Positions 35,150 through 46,959 of a DNA stretch of 64,000 bases are shown here, piece after piece. The notes below the pieces were generated by a model. The model saw nothing but the letters and a program-made list of their open reading frames with translations, was not told where the DNA came from and searched no databases. Each line of letters begins with the position of its first letter. Position 1 is the stretch's first letter. Origin of the DNA: Solenopsis invicta (Eukaryota; Arthropoda; Insecta; Hymenoptera; Formicidae); the NCBI RefSeq assembly GCF_016802725.1, contig NC_052668.1, positions 2,442,501 through 2,506,500 on the forward strand. The letters run 5' to 3'. Position numbers and translations under genes: made by a program.

Positions 35150-35660
35150 TTATATGGTTTTAACATTTATTTCATTAATTATCCAAGGGACATAATTTCA
35201 TAACCTTACACCTGTCAAATTGCATGAGAATGAACGAGCGTGAAATATTAGGTGAAAACAATATAAATAAGGTGTGTGTTATTCACAGCTTATTTATATT
35301 GCTTTCATCTAATGTTAATGTATATTTCACGCTCGCTCATTCTCATGCAGTGTGATAGGTGTAAGGTAGAGTCCTATATAAAGAGAGAAGCGACATCGAA
35401 CCCCTACCACAATCTTTAGTATCCAATTGAGTCCTCCACCGCCATTTTGGGACCGCTCCAACGTCATTAAACACCATTCGTATCATGCTGCAAACAGCTG
35501 TGGTCACAATATGGCTGCTCGCTTAGCCAATCAAGTATCAAACAGATTACCAATCAGAGCTTCGGACATCAATGTCGCTTCTCTCTTTATATAGGACTCT
35601 AGTGTAAGGTTATGAGGTTAACGTCCCTTGATTGAATTAATGAAAATAATATGAAAGCCA
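35150..35660. mobile_element. Palindrome with further palindromes nested inside
   Basis: Outer arms TATATGGTTTTAACATTTAT...AACCTTACAC and GTGTAAGGTTATGAGG...CCATATAAAATG. Inside is an inner palindrome at about 35220-35360 (GAATGAACGAGCGTGAAATA), then the MITE 35369-35599. Confidence 0.75.
35369..35599. mobile_element. MITE with TA target duplication
   Basis: Inverted ends GAGTCCTATATAAAGAGAGA / TCTCTCTTTATATAGGACTC, TA on both sides, 231 bp. Confidence 0.85.
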
Positions 35661-35875
35661 TATAAAATGAATGTGAGAGTTATTGGAATGTCTGCTTCGT
35701 GTTTTGTAATCAGTTACATTAATGATGGACGTGTTTTGTAAATGCTGAAAGTGAATTGTCATACATTTTACACATATGAATGCAACGCAACAAATATTGC
35801 AACTGTTATGTTTGAAGTGTACATGAATATAGTCATAAAATAAAGTTAATTAGGCCAAATGCGCGTAATAAAATT

Positions 35876-36690
35876 TGACTTAGGACGTGTGTTATCGGGA
35901 CGTGCGTTATTGGGCAAAAGCATGTTTTACTTCGTGGGTTATTGGGACGTGTGCTAAAAAGACATGGGCTACCGAGACGTGCGCTAAAGAGATGTTTGCT
36001 ATCAAGACGCGCGCTAAATAAACGTGAGCTATCGAGACGTAAGCTAAAGAGACGTGGACTATCGAGACATGCGCTATAGAGACGTGAGGAGGGTCCCAGA
36101 TGCGCACAAACCCAATTAGACACCACCAATTATAGCGGCCGATGCCTAGAGTATTTTCGTTGGTTGGGTTAGATTAGATTATGTGATTGGTGGTGTCCGA
36201 TCGGGTCTGTGCGCATCTGGGACCCTCCCAAGACGTGAACTATCGAGACGTGCGCTAAAGAGATGTGGGCTATCAAGACGTGCGCTAAAGAGATGTGGGC
36301 TATCGATGACGTGCGCTAAAGAGACATGGGCTATCGAGATGTGCACTAAAGAAATGTGGGCTATTAAGACATGGGCTATCGAGAGGTAGGCTATCGAGAC
36401 ATGCGCTAAAAGGACGTGGGCTATCGAGACGTCTGCTAAATAGACGTGGGTTATCGAGATGTCCGCTAAATAGACGTGGGCTATCGAGATATGCGTTATC
36501 GAGCACGTGCGGATTCTACTTTGTGCGTTATTGGGCAGATGTGCGTTTTTTTGTGGGTTATCGGGCAGCTGCGCATTTTACTTCGTGCGCTATCGGAACG
36601 TGTGCTGAAGAGATGTGGGTTATCGGGAATTATTTTAAATTTGACGTGTGCTATTAGGATGTAGGCTATCGCAACATGCGCTATCGGGAT
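35876..36690. repeat. 15-bp (30-bp dimer) tandem array built from MITE terminus motifs
   Basis: About 40 units of GACGTGxGCTAWMGA, often alternating as GACGTGCGCTAAAGA and GATGTGGGCTATCGA. The array ends in GCGCTATCGGGATCC, the terminus of the 9-bp-TSD MITE family. It abuts mariner 3 at 36691. Interrupted by MITE copy b. Confidence 0.85.
36089..36230. mobile_element. 9-bp-TSD MITE family, copy b
   Basis: GAGGGTCCCAGATGCGCAC termini, conserved core, flanks AGACGTGAG / AGACGTGAA. Inserted in the 15-bp array. Confidence 0.85.
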
Positions 36691-37728
36691 CCTTTCGTCT
36701 GGTCGCATATTCTGGACGTTTTTCGGCTATAGTTCACTTTAAACGGATCAATTGTTGGGGCGGATCCCAATAGCGCTTGGAACCGATAGCCCACCACTAT
36801 TCATAGCGGTCGATGTTTAGAGTTTTTCCGTTGGTTGGATTAGATAAGTCAAGATGATATGTTGATGGGCTATCGCATCGTGCGCTATCGGATCCTGTCC
36901 AATTGTTGTCTGTAGAAATCTCCCGTGATAGTTTGACTATGTTTTAGCAGTTCATATTGGATCACATTTTTCTGATCCAAATGCAGAGCATTACTTTAGC
37001 ACCATGGATATTCGACTTCGGCGTTGATGTTCCTGCTTGCCCGGGCTTTACATACAATTTTTTGCGTTTTGGATTGTTGTAGTGAATCCATTTTTTGTCC
37101 CCGGTAATAAATCGATGCAGAAAAGATTTCTTTTTGTACTGTTCAAGCAATATTTTGGACATGCAAAATTGTCGTCCGATATCTCTCGGTTTCAATTAGT
37201 ATGGGACTCAATTTTCTTGCTTTTAGATGTATTCCGCGGCTTTGAGTCGTTTCGAAATAGCTTGTTAAGTAACTTCTAATGTTTTTGCGAGGTCTTCTTG
37301 CGTTTGACACGCATCTTGATCGAGTAATGTTTCTAATTCTTTATCTTCAAACTTTTTCGGTTGATCCGAACGCTCTTTGTCTTCAACATTAAAATCATCA
37401 TTTTTAAATCGTCAAAACCATTCTCTGCAAGATTTATCCAATGTTGCAAATCCACCATACACTTCCACAAATATTCGATGCGCTTCAGCTGCACTTTTCT
37501 TTTAATTGAAACAGAAAATCAAAACTTCCCACAAATGATGCTTATTTGGAAACTCGACATTTTCAACGCAATAAAAATTAAACTTGTTGTGCAAAACTCA
37601 AAGACTTGTAAACAATATTTGGTTGACAGGTGTTGACTTTTACGATACAGCAAAAATCAGCTGTTGTCGTCAATTGTAGCACTAAGAGCCATCTTTTGAA
37701 AACGGACCGAACTAAGTTGTACACCCAA
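36691..37728 (-). pseudogene. mariner element 3, 3'-truncated, transposase remnant
   Basis: The right end AGTTGTACACCCAA plus TA at 37729-37730 is the mariner terminus. The minus strand carries FLHRFITGDKKWIHYNNPKRKK and KSNIHGAKVMLCIWIRK, with the first catalytic Asp present, plus degraded N-terminal sequence. MITE copy c interrupts it, and mariner sense (EKRPEYATRRK) resumes at 36691-36757. The rest is lost at the array boundary. Confidence 0.82.
36758..36899. mobile_element. 9-bp-TSD MITE family, copy c
   Basis: GGGCGGATCCCAATAGCGC terminus, exact 9-bp duplication CAATTGTTG (36749-36757, 36900-36908), inserted in mariner 3. Confidence 0.92.
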
Positions 37729-37730
37729 TA

Positions 37731-38204
37731 GTACGCACTGAGTTGCATTCGCCGCAGGTAGTTGGTCGTTTCCGTTGGCACCGTCATCGCGCAAATCGAA
37801 ACGTCTAATTACTAGCGGCGAGTGCACACTCAGTGCGCACTAGTTTTCCCAATGAAAGACGCTATTACTTATCAAGTACATTTTCAATACGAGGCAAATT
37901 AGAAAACTCGAAAACCTGAAAACGTAACGGGCAATGGCCTAAAACGTGCTGCAAAAACACTGACAAAGCGGAAGCAGTAATTGCGCCAAATAGCAGCTTT
38001 GCTAAGTATACTAAGTTTAAAAGACGACGCTTGACAATCAAGTGTCGGAAAGTTAATCAAGCGTTTATACGAAGCACATCTACCCATTAGCAATACACAC
38101 GAAGCAGTCAGTCACACGAAGAAATCATATCTATGAGGAAGCAACACATACAGCTCAGTCACACCGTTTAGCATACACACTCGTATCTGCCGAAATACGC
38201 TACT
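37731..38204. other. Intron sequence
   Basis: No gene recognised. CGCTTGA and CACACGAAG words repeat loosely. Confidence 0.4.
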
Positions 38205-38213
38205 GTAACGTAA

Positions 38214-38356
38214 GGGCGGATCTCAATAGCGCACGGGACCGATAGCCCACCACCACTCACAGTGACCGATGCCTAGAATTTTTCCGTTGGTTGGGTTAAA
38301 TAAGTCAAGATAATTGGTTGGTAGGCTATCGCATCGTGCGCTATCGGATCCCGTCC
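38214..38356. mobile_element. 9-bp-TSD MITE family, copy d
   Basis: GGGCGGATCTCAATAGCGC terminus, flanks GTAACGTAA / GTAACGTGA (one mismatch). Confidence 0.9.
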
Positions 38357-38702
38357 GTAACGTGAGCATCCGCTCGTGAGTATCACCAGATACCCCTAAA
38401 TACACCCATTTTTCCGCCTGCCTTCTCGCGGGTCCTTATCCTTTTCCGGCATCCTCGGGCTTAGACCCGACTTTGTATGCACGCTAGTTGTATGTACAAC
38501 ACTGGCGGACCCGGAAATAATTAAAGAACGATGACGTTCTCGATTATAGATAGAAATTTGCGATTGTTAACATAAATATTTGAGTAATACATTATTAAAA
38601 TTTTGATTTTTTATTATACAAATACTTCATAAACAAGTATACATACTTATAATGCAATAACATCATATACACTAAGCATCAAAATTATTGCAACACTTAT
38701 TT

Positions 38703-39855
38703 ATACCAAAATTTTGCACAACTTTAAATTATCATAACTTCGTTAAAAATTATCGTACTTGAAAATTTTCTTTATTTTAAAGCTTGGAGTCTCAACTTTA
38801 AAGTGCATTTGGCCAATTTTGAATTTTTGGTTTCCTTTTTCTACTTCTTTTTAAAAAGTAATGAGGTGTTTTGTTTCTAAACATTTGCATAGTTTGACGC
38901 ACTCCATTGAATAGAATGAATTTTGATTGCAAATGTCACAATAGCCATTATAAAATTTGGAGTTTTCCCTGCAAATTAAAAAAAAATCAAATTTATACGA
39001 TTTTTTTTTTTTTTTTTTTTCGAAAAATTAGGATGTATCAAAATTATGTATGCATTTTTGTCAATTATCGCCAGCATTATTCGGATTTCGATTTGTCTCA
39101 TTGATGAGGTCATCTTTTCTAGCTGACGTTATACATAATTCGACAGTTTTTGCATGATTTAGAGAAACGCTGTGAAATGTAGCGATTTATATTGACTACC
39201 ATAAATCTATAAACACCAAAACTCTCTATAAGTATAAATTTATTTTTTACTGTATAATTCAAAAAGCAAATGATAAAGTCGTAACAATGCCTCGTTTAAA
39301 CAAAATTAAATGTGCACAAATTATATGCTCTTTTGGAAGAAAAATTAAATCAATGTTATGTTGCAAGGAGAATAGGTCATCGATCCTCTATCTCTCGAGT
39401 TTGGGCTCGTTATCAAGAAACAGGCAAATTTCGTATAACGTTAGATCTAAAGAAGATCGCCTCATCAATGAGACAAATCGAAATCTAGGTAATGCTGGAT
39501 AACTGACAAAAATGCATACATAATTTTGATACATCTTACCTCCTCAAAAAAAATCGTACAAAATAGATTTTTTTTAATTTACAGGGAAAACTCTAAATTT
39601 TACGATGGTTATTGTGACTTTTGCGAAAAAAATTCATCCTACACCGTGGAGTGCGTCAAACTATGCAAATGTGTGGAAACAAAACACGTCATTACTTTTA
39701 AAAAAACAGTGGCAGAAGAAAAGCAAAAATTTAAAATTGGCCAAATGCATCTTAAAATAGAGACTTTAAGCTTTAAAATAAAAAAAAACATTTTTCAACT
39801 ACGACAATTTTTAACGAAATTATGATAATTTAAAGTTGTGCGAAATTTTGGTATA
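38703..39855 (+). mobile_element. Tc1-like element with about 400-bp inverted repeats, internally deleted
   Basis: Left arm 38703-39112 and right arm about 39455-39855 are inverted copies (TTATACCAAAATTTTGCAC / GTGCGAAATTTTGGTATAA; AATCGAAATC and GTCTCATTGATGAGG words near the centre). The 340-bp middle starts MPRLNKIKCAQIICSFGRK (ATG at 39287), a Tc1-type transposase N-terminus that soon loses frame. No catalytic core remains. Confidence 0.78.
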
Positions 39856-39884
39856 AACCCAGATAACCAAGCTAGATTCAGCAC

Positions 39885-39911
39885 ATATATATATATATAT
39901 ATATATATATT
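39885..39911. repeat. (TA)n microsatellite
   Basis: Alternating TA next to the SINE tail. Confidence 0.9.
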
Positions 39912-39932
39912 GTAACAATAAGAGTACTGGGT

Positions 39933-40040
39933 AAAAGAAAAAAAAAAAACTTGTGGACTCGAACCCGCGACGGCCGCGACCTGCAAAACTATAGGCGCTC
40001 GCGCTGTCCGCCACACCACGCTGCTACTTGCCAAACTCCT
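39933..40040 (-). mobile_element. tRNA-derived SINE-like sequence
   Basis: The minus strand has a Pol III A-box-like GTGTGGCGGACAGCG and a B box GGTTCGAGTCC about 45 bases on, then a T-rich tail. The T-stem does not pair, so it is not a functional tRNA gene. A SINE head or tRNA pseudogene fits best. Confidence 0.65.
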
Positions 40041-40165
40041 TCAATGTTACGGTATTAAAGCTATATGGTGAAATTCAAACAACGATTTCACGTCAACGGT
40101 TGAGTAGTGCATCGTCTCCGTTTAGCATTTAGTACTTCTATACTAATACTACATAACTGTAAAGG

Positions 40166-40306
40166 GGTGACACTCTTTTGGACACAACACGATTGGACAC
40201 CAACCAATCATCTTGACTTATCTAACCAAACCAACGGAAAAACTCTAGGCATCGGCCGCTGTGAGTGGTGGTGTCCAATCGTGCGGTGTCCAATCGTGCG
40301 CACCCC
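40166..40306. mobile_element. 9-bp-TSD MITE family, copy e
   Basis: Reverse orientation of the core. Termini GGTGACAC...TTGGACAC and GATTGG/CCAATCGTGCGCACCCC instead of GATAGC. Flanks CTGTAAAGG / CTGTAAAGT. Confidence 0.88.
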
Positions 40307-40659
40307 CTGTAAAGTTTCATCAAAATCGGTGACCCGGGTTTTGTGTGGTGCCCTTGTGAGTCAGCAACAGGAGAGCAAAAACACAACATCAGTTAATGAA
40401 ATGTTAAGAGCAAACGTTTATTAATAATAACATTTTATGTTGACTGCAAACTGTCGGCTCCTTATGAGCTTGCATTCGTATATGTCATAATGACAGTAAT
40501 ATGTCAGCAAAATGATGTCACGTATGATATAATAAGTTTAATACAAGAAGTAGAATATTTGGTGAATATTGTTAAAGATTCTAAATTGCAACTTATTATC
40601 GACAATTTGGTGACATGACAATATTCGGTCCCACCGTGTGTAAAATCCCACGCGAACAA

Positions 40660-41080
40660 GTGAGTGCTAATGCCACCGCTAGGGGGCCACGCTGCGGAGG
40701 ATTTCTCGTGAGTCAAGTGTGGCCACAGGCGTTATATCTAGACGTCACCGCGGCCGGGGTGCGCACGATTGGACACTGCATGATTGGACACCACCACTCA
40801 TAGTGGCCGATGCCTAGAGTTTTTCCACTGGTCAAACGCTGTGAGTGGTGGTGTCCAAAAAGGTGTCACCCACCGCGGCCGACTCCCCAATTCATACCAT
40901 GGTTCATACTTCAGTGAGTCTTTAAGAGCTACATGTTGTAACATCGAGACGAATACTCGCTCTCATTCTTTTAAAATGACGTGTGTTTGGAACGCTGTTT
41001 CACATAAAATTTTTTATTTTTGGTGCAAAAATCCCGATCGATTACTTTTTTTTCAATCGGTTTTAATCGCACATTTTTGG
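40660..41080. repeat. Dispersed repeat, inverted relative of 25190-25720
   Basis: Shares TCTCGTGAGTCAAGTG, GGCCACGC and AATCGGTTTTAATCG with 25190-25720 on the opposite strand. Split by MITE copy f. Confidence 0.65.
40756..40871. mobile_element. 9-bp-TSD MITE family, copy f (short)
   Basis: Exact duplication ACCGCGGCC (40747-40755, 40872-40880). GGGGTGCGCACGATTGGACAC terminus. The half of the core after TTTTTCC is deleted. Confidence 0.92.
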
Positions 41081-42429
41081 CAGGGAAGTATCTTGAGACT
41101 ATATTAATATTTTGATGAAAGAATTTTGCAAATATTGCAGCAAATGTATACAAATTTCTTGCAAAAATTTGACTGCAAAATCTTTTAGAAGAATTAAGTA
41201 TAATGAGGAAGCAGATCATAACGTCTTGTTGGCAGAATTTTTCAAGAATCTGCTGTAAGATTTATTGCAATCTTGCAGAAAATTACTACTAGAGTAGTAA
41301 TCAAATTGCCGACAACAAAACTTTACGTGTAGATATCATGTATGATGATAACTTGCTGACATTTTGATATCAAATACATCAGTTGAATGTAGTGCACGCA
41401 TGATAACAATTTGCTGGCAATTTACTAAATTTAAATGAAGACTTTAGTAACGTCAGAACAATGAACAGTTTGTGGAAACATCTTGGTTCTAATTTGATGA
41501 AATTGAATGCAAAATAAGTGACAACAAAATATAATCTGATTACGGTCATTTGGTTATCAGGGAATGAGTGTTGCGATAATTTTGTTGCCTAGTGTATATT
41601 GCTTTAAAATTTCAATTCTTTTTGATCAGTTATTATCTCTGTGGATAATCAAACTTACAAGGAATCTTTCGGAAGTGTTCGCTTCAGATTTAGACGAGCC
41701 TTTAATATGTTATACTAAAGATCAAAATAAAAGACATGTATTTTTTTATACGTGCCCAATCTCACTTTTAGGGGGTGAAACACCCCTTTGAAAAAAATCA
41801 GTTTTCTACTTTCAAAACAAATATTGTTAAAACTATAAGAGATAGAAAAAAATGTTCTAATTAAAAAAAATGGCTTGAAGAGTACTTTATAATAGTGATA
41901 AAAAAATTCTTTTTAATTTTTTTATACTTTCCACCACCACTTACTTATTGTTTTCAAAATTTTTATTTCTTTTTATAAGCAAAATAAAGCTTATTTTGTT
42001 ACAAATTCAATGGTATATGATAAAATTATGTTGCGACATTTCCATTTTCTAAAAATAATTAAAAACCTCTCCATAAGCATATGGTACGACATCTATTAAG
42101 CTGACACAGCTAATTCATAAGGCCTCTAGATCAATGAGAATCTTATGTAAATCAATATGGCGACTTTATTAATTAATATATATGATGTATTTACTATCTT
42201 TTCATACACTTGGTATCTATAAACCGTATTTGTTGAAAGAATCATATATTTTCTCGACGTTGCCATTTGGCACTGATTTACATTTGTAAATCAGTGCAAC
42301 AGAAAGAATATATGTTTCCAATTGCGAGTACTACAAAACAGTATTTAAGAATACGAGATAAGAACCGTATACACTTTTCTACCATTCGCAACGTGCGTAT
42401 ACGTATTGTTGCGTATAAATTCAAGATTA
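41081..42429. other. AT-rich intron sequence
   Basis: No gene. 42120-42165 is a fragment of the palindromic MITE at 33250. Confidence 0.5.
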
Positions 42430-42554
42430 GGCCCACAATCGCGCACAGACTCGATTGGACACCGCCAATCATAGCGGCCGAGTATTTTCGTTGGTTGCGT
42501 TAGGTTAGATTACGTGATTGGTGGTGTCCGATCAGGTCTGTGCGCAACTGGGAC
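42430..42554. mobile_element. 9-bp-TSD MITE family, copy g
   Basis: Core GGCCGAGTATTTTCGTTGG and GATTGG/GTGTCC termini ending in GCGCACAG/CTGTGCGC. Target duplication not recognisable. Confidence 0.8.
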
Positions 42555-43864
42555 TTCACTCACGCTCGAGCAGTGCCGAGTGATACGTTAAGCTGAATGC
42601 ACAATGAAAAGCACAGACAATAGGAACAAGGAATAACAACAGGCAATAGATTTCAACTAATCAGAAGCCGCGAGAAATATCTATCTTTAAAGTGCGCCTG
42701 TTATAAAGAGAATATACTTTTTTTACAAAACCCAAGTGGTACTATCTCTGTATTGTTATTAAAAAATCTTCATATTTTAAAAATTCAAGTGGTAGCATCA
42801 TTTTCTCATTAAAAAGTTTTATTCCAACCCAAGTGGTATTCCATTAAATAAATAATATTTTAAAATTGTGTAATTTAATTCAACTTAAATGGATTTAAAA
42901 AACAAAATCTTTTAAATAATCAAAGTGTACGATCTTTGTATTTTCATTGAAAAATCTTTCAGTTTTAACCTAAATGGTTTATTTAATTTCAATAAGTTTT
43001 AATGGAATATATAACATTTAATTTAAAAGAATTAAAAAGGAAGCAGTACAAAATGAAAAAATTTTATTAAAATAAAAAATTTTTAATGCACAAAAACATG
43101 GCACTGCTAGATAAGAACCGATGTAACTAACAAAGTTTTGTTGGTAACGGCGTCATATTGAAGTCGTAGTAGTAAAAAATGTGTTTTGTGGCAGTCGAAG
43201 TAATTTCTGATAGTCAGCTTTTCTTCGAAATTTAAATAAGATAATAAGGTTTGTTTGAAAACTTTGAATGTACCGTGTCCACTTGAATGTATTTGAAACA
43301 TTTCGTGTTTACTTTTTGCTGTGTGATGTCTATTTTTGTCGATCATACGCAATAATGCGCACAGTTGATGTTGGGGCTATTTGTAATACCAAGCACCGGG
43401 GCGATTTGTTAATACTGATTGCAGCGCCTAACTTAAGTTGGGTAACTCTAACCCTTTGGCTGTGTTACGAACATCTGCGCTACACATAGTTAAGCATTGA
43501 GGTAAAGTTCTTTATTGATTTAGTTCAAACTTGATAATATTGTGTATTTTATTACGTAGAACATGAATATGAATATAAAATCGTCACTCCTAAGCAGGTA
43601 AAAAGTTATAAAACGTTAAAGATTGACATTTGTGAGGTTAGGAAATTTGTCACACCGATGACATAAAAAGACATGCAAACGTGTACGTTTGCATTTGTTT
43701 TTTGTATAACTATATCTTTTTTTAAATAAAAGAAAGTCTTAACAACAGCTTTTTCACAGTTTTTCAACTTGAAACACAAATTTCAGGATATTCCCGGACT
43801 AGTTACGAATTACCCCGGGCTTGGAACTATTCGTAATTTTTGGTATTGGTCGACATTTTTATAT
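42555..43864. other. AT-rich intron sequence
   Basis: 42720-42980 has irregular copies of CCAAGTGGTA-like words every 50-70 bases. Otherwise nothing. Confidence 0.5.
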
Positions 43865-44071
43865 GTACACCCATGGAATTTGATTCTGTCCATGGGGAAA
43901 TTTTCTAAATTGAGAAGTCACTACTTTCTACATACTCGCAGTTTATGATTAATGTAACGACTAGATTTTATTGGTCGTTACGTTAATCAGAAACTATAAG
44001 TATGTAGAAAGATAGCGACTTCTTAGTTTGGAAAATTTCCCCATGGACAGAATCAAATTCCATGGGTGTAC
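43865..44071. mobile_element. Palindromic MITE P205, copy 1
   Basis: TACACCCATGGAATTTGATT / AATCAAATTCCATGGGTGTA ends, arms through GTCCATGGGGAAATTTTC. Second copy at 44611-44808. Confidence 0.9.
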
Positions 44072-44221
44072 TTTAAAGCAAGTATACTTCCATGTTCTAT
44101 CTATAGCGGCATTGTAAAGAGAAAGATTCAACCTTTCAAACCGTCTCATGTTTTTTTTTAATGAATATAAAACTCGGGAGACAAAAGAAAAAAGGGTCTA
44201 ATAAATAGCCTCGGCTCCCAT

Positions 44222-44237
44222 ATACATACATACATAC

Positions 44238-44280
<43 letters not shown>

Positions 44281-44345
44281 GCGCGCACGCACGCACACAC
44301 ACGCACACGCGCACACACACACATATGAATGTATGTATGTATGTA
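44222..44345. repeat. (CA)n/(CG)n/(TGTA)n microsatellite
   Basis: Simple repeat. Confidence 0.95.
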
Positions 44346-44610
44346 TATGTATATATACGAGGTCTGTTAGAAAAGTATCCAACTTTCTTTTTGCGAAAAC
44401 CTGATGGATTTGAATCAAGCTTGCAGATCTCGAACCTTCGTGGGCATGCGTAAATTTTTTCCTACCTGTTGATAGCGTCAGTCGCTGGCAAGCAGCGTTT
44501 GAGTGAGATTATGTGTAGTGCTCTTGTCGCAGCGTCGGTTTTTAGGTCTCTATGCAATTGCGAAGGCTACTTGATCTAAGATATCTTTTCAGGTACAACC
44601 ACAGCTAACG

Positions 44611-44808
44611 TACACCAACGGAATTTGATTCTGTCCATGGGGAAATTTTCCAAAGTCGCTATCTTTCTGTATACTTACAGTTTATAATTAATGTAACGAC
44701 CAATAAGCTGTAGTCGTTACATTAATCATAAACTGCAAGTATGTAGAAAGTGGTGACTTCTCAGTTTAGAAAATTTCCCCATGGACAGAATCAAATTCCA
44801 TGGGTGTA
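44611..44808. mobile_element. Palindromic MITE P205, copy 2
   Basis: Same ends as 43865-44071. The opposite arm (45937-45950) shows the empty site TAGCTGT/ACAGCTAACGTA. Confidence 0.88.
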
Positions 44809-44812
44809 CGTT

Positions 44813-45909
44813 TGTAACAAACCGCCTTTCCGCTCCTCCCTTGGACCGTCCACCGTACCGGGCTGTCCGGCCGAACAACCGCCGGACAGCAAAAACGCGG
44901 CGCATAGCGCCAATAAGACACGCAAACACCGGCGTAGCGCGCGTTGACGCATCCGCACGTGAGATCTCCGTGGCAGATCTCCGCGCGCACGCGCTCGACC
45001 GGAGTGGCGACCGCCGGACCGATCTCGAGCGGCGGGGAGACCCCCACCGACTCCGTACCGTTCCGTACCCCCGCACCGTCCCTGCCCACGAGATTCGAGT
45101 ATATAAGCGCCGCCGCTCCGAGAGTCGAGCGGTCTTCTTCTCCGTCCGCTCTCCTGTTCGTAGAAGAAGCCCTCCTAGTGCTCACAGGGAGTTAAGCGCC
45201 TTAGCTTCCGTCAAGAAGTCTTGACAAGAGCCGTCCGCCTTCCTGAAACCGCCGGTTAAACGGGCTCAAGTCCACCTTGGGCTCCACCAGGGGATCCTGG
45301 TAGTTGGCAATTCCCGATCCGCCGTCCCCGCTTGGGTATCGACTCACGACCTGGGGTGTGGAGTTCCGCGCCTCTACCAAGAGCTCTTGGCGTGAGTCGA
45401 TCACCACCGCCGAACATCGCGGTATTAACCGCCTCACGTCGGGAATCGCGATCCGCGTACAGCCGCACCGCGCGCGCGTCATCTACGGCCGTGGCCGCGG
45501 CCTTCGGCAAGGCCACGGTCTGCGCGCGTCAACAAACGATTCCGAGTTCCCGGAAACCTCGGCGCCGGAATTCTGCGAACCGAGCCGTGTACATAGCTCC
45601 GTATCCGATACCGCGTCAAACACGTTTGTAAATACCGTTCGTCCGTCCGCGTGCTCCGTTTTTCGTCTGTCCGTCCGCGCGTATTCTTTAAGTTCTGTCG
45701 CGTCCGTCCGAGCGTCACTGCCATCCGTCCGTCCGCGCGTCGTGGCTAAGCCACTCCGCTACTCCACTGTACAACTATCTTACGCGAAATAAACTCGCTA
45801 CTTTTATACCATCCAAACCGAAAAGTCTAGTTCTCTTGGCGACCCCAATCCGCGTCCTAGTCCGCCGCGCTCGCGCCGCCCCGTGCGCGGAAAAAGACGG
45901 GTCGTTACA
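44813..45909 (+). mobile_element. Solo LTR, family B (1097 bp, GC-rich)
   Basis: TGTAACAAACCGCC ... GGGTCGTTACA with 4-bp duplication CGTT (44809-44812, 45910-45913). GC-rich, unlike its surroundings. No internal region, so left by LTR-LTR recombination. Relative on the other strand at 52084-53036. Small open frames inside are noise. Confidence 0.88.
45100..45106 (+). promoter_or_regulatory. TATA box of solo LTR B
   Basis: TATATAA followed by GCGCC. A poly(A) signal AATAAA lies 690 bases downstream at 45788-45793, giving a sensible U3-R-U5 order on the plus strand. Confidence 0.65.
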
Positions 45910-46959
45910 CGTTTCTTTATGTTTCTTTACATACGTTAGCTGTGGTCGTAAAAATATCCGAGATCAAGTAGCCTTCGCAATTGCATCGAGACCTAAAAAC
46001 CGACGCTGCGACGAGAGCACTACACATAATCTCACTCAAACGCTGCTTGCCAGCGACTGACGCTATCGACAGGTGGGAAAAAATTCACGCATGCTAGATG
46101 ACAGCTGCTTCGGTTGAGCGCGCGAACGCGATCTCACAGGACCGAGTGACACGTACAGGCCCCTGGTGAAAATTTTTCTCATATTTTTTTCGTATAATTT
46201 TTCCGAACATCTGTATAATTTTTTATGAAACGTTATAAAATGTAAAAAGTTAAAAGTATTTTTTTAAAACTGTGAGATGAGAAATCTCAGAATACTTCAG
46301 AATGTACGTGTATGAAAAGTTCTAACAATAAGAGATGTAGACTTTCTAAGTATTATTTCTACGTATTTCTGAAAAATGTTTCTATTCGTATAAAAATTAT
46401 GAGAAAAACTGTAACCAGGAATGTTAAATTCTATAAACGAGAAATTTTATAAAAAATTATTAGAATAGTTTTTACCGGGGAAAGCTGTGCATACTTTGTT
46501 ATATTACATTTGTTACTAAGATTACTATTTCTATTTATTAATCAAATTAATAAATAAAATAGTAAATAGAAACGTAGAATACTGAATACATTTAATAATA
46601 TATCCACACAATTTTTATCACAAATTTTTAATACTTGTAATCTTTTGAATTTAAATATTATCTTTGAAGTGCTTTTAATTTAAAGAACTTCAGAAATAAT
46701 ATTGTAATGTGATATCAAGTAATGAAAGCTAAATGGTAACGTGGACTTCCACACCACCTTTGAGGTTCCACGATTGGCGCGTTAGGTTTTTTGAAGTGGA
46801 TCTTCGCCTAGAGCCATATTATACCACATTAAAGACCTATTTTTTTGGTACATAAAGCTTAAATAGATATTTTGAAGTCATATTGCGTAAGAACACACGT
46901 AGATGAAAAGTTACATCTACGTATGATCGTGCGTAATATGACAACAAATTATCATATTT

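Larger units (their letters stand above)
44362..46093. mobile_element. mariner-type palindromic MITE, interrupted
   Basis: Left arm from GAGGTCTGTTAGAAAAGTAT (a mariner-like end) to CCACAGCTAACG at 44610. Inverted arm 45925-46093 (CTGCTTGCCAGCGACTGACGC etc.). The centre took MITE P205 and then a solo LTR. The far right end is missing where the DD41D element begins. Confidence 0.7.

Noticed and set aside
36183..36506. Repeating peptide frames (RALKRCGLS type)
   Set aside because: Produced by the 15-bp array; no sign of coding use.
35876..36690. CRISPR-like array
   Set aside because: Units are contiguous with no unique spacers, and the DNA is eukaryotic.
39950..40030. Functional tRNA gene
   Set aside because: B box is present but the T-stem and acceptor stem do not pair.
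43107..43489. Two overlapping short frames at 43.1-43.5 kb as a host gene
   Set aside because: No motif, low complexity, no splice context; treated as intron.
45304..45792. 162-codon frame, Arg/Ser/Val-rich
   Set aside because: Lies within solo LTR B; GC-rich DNA gives long random frames.
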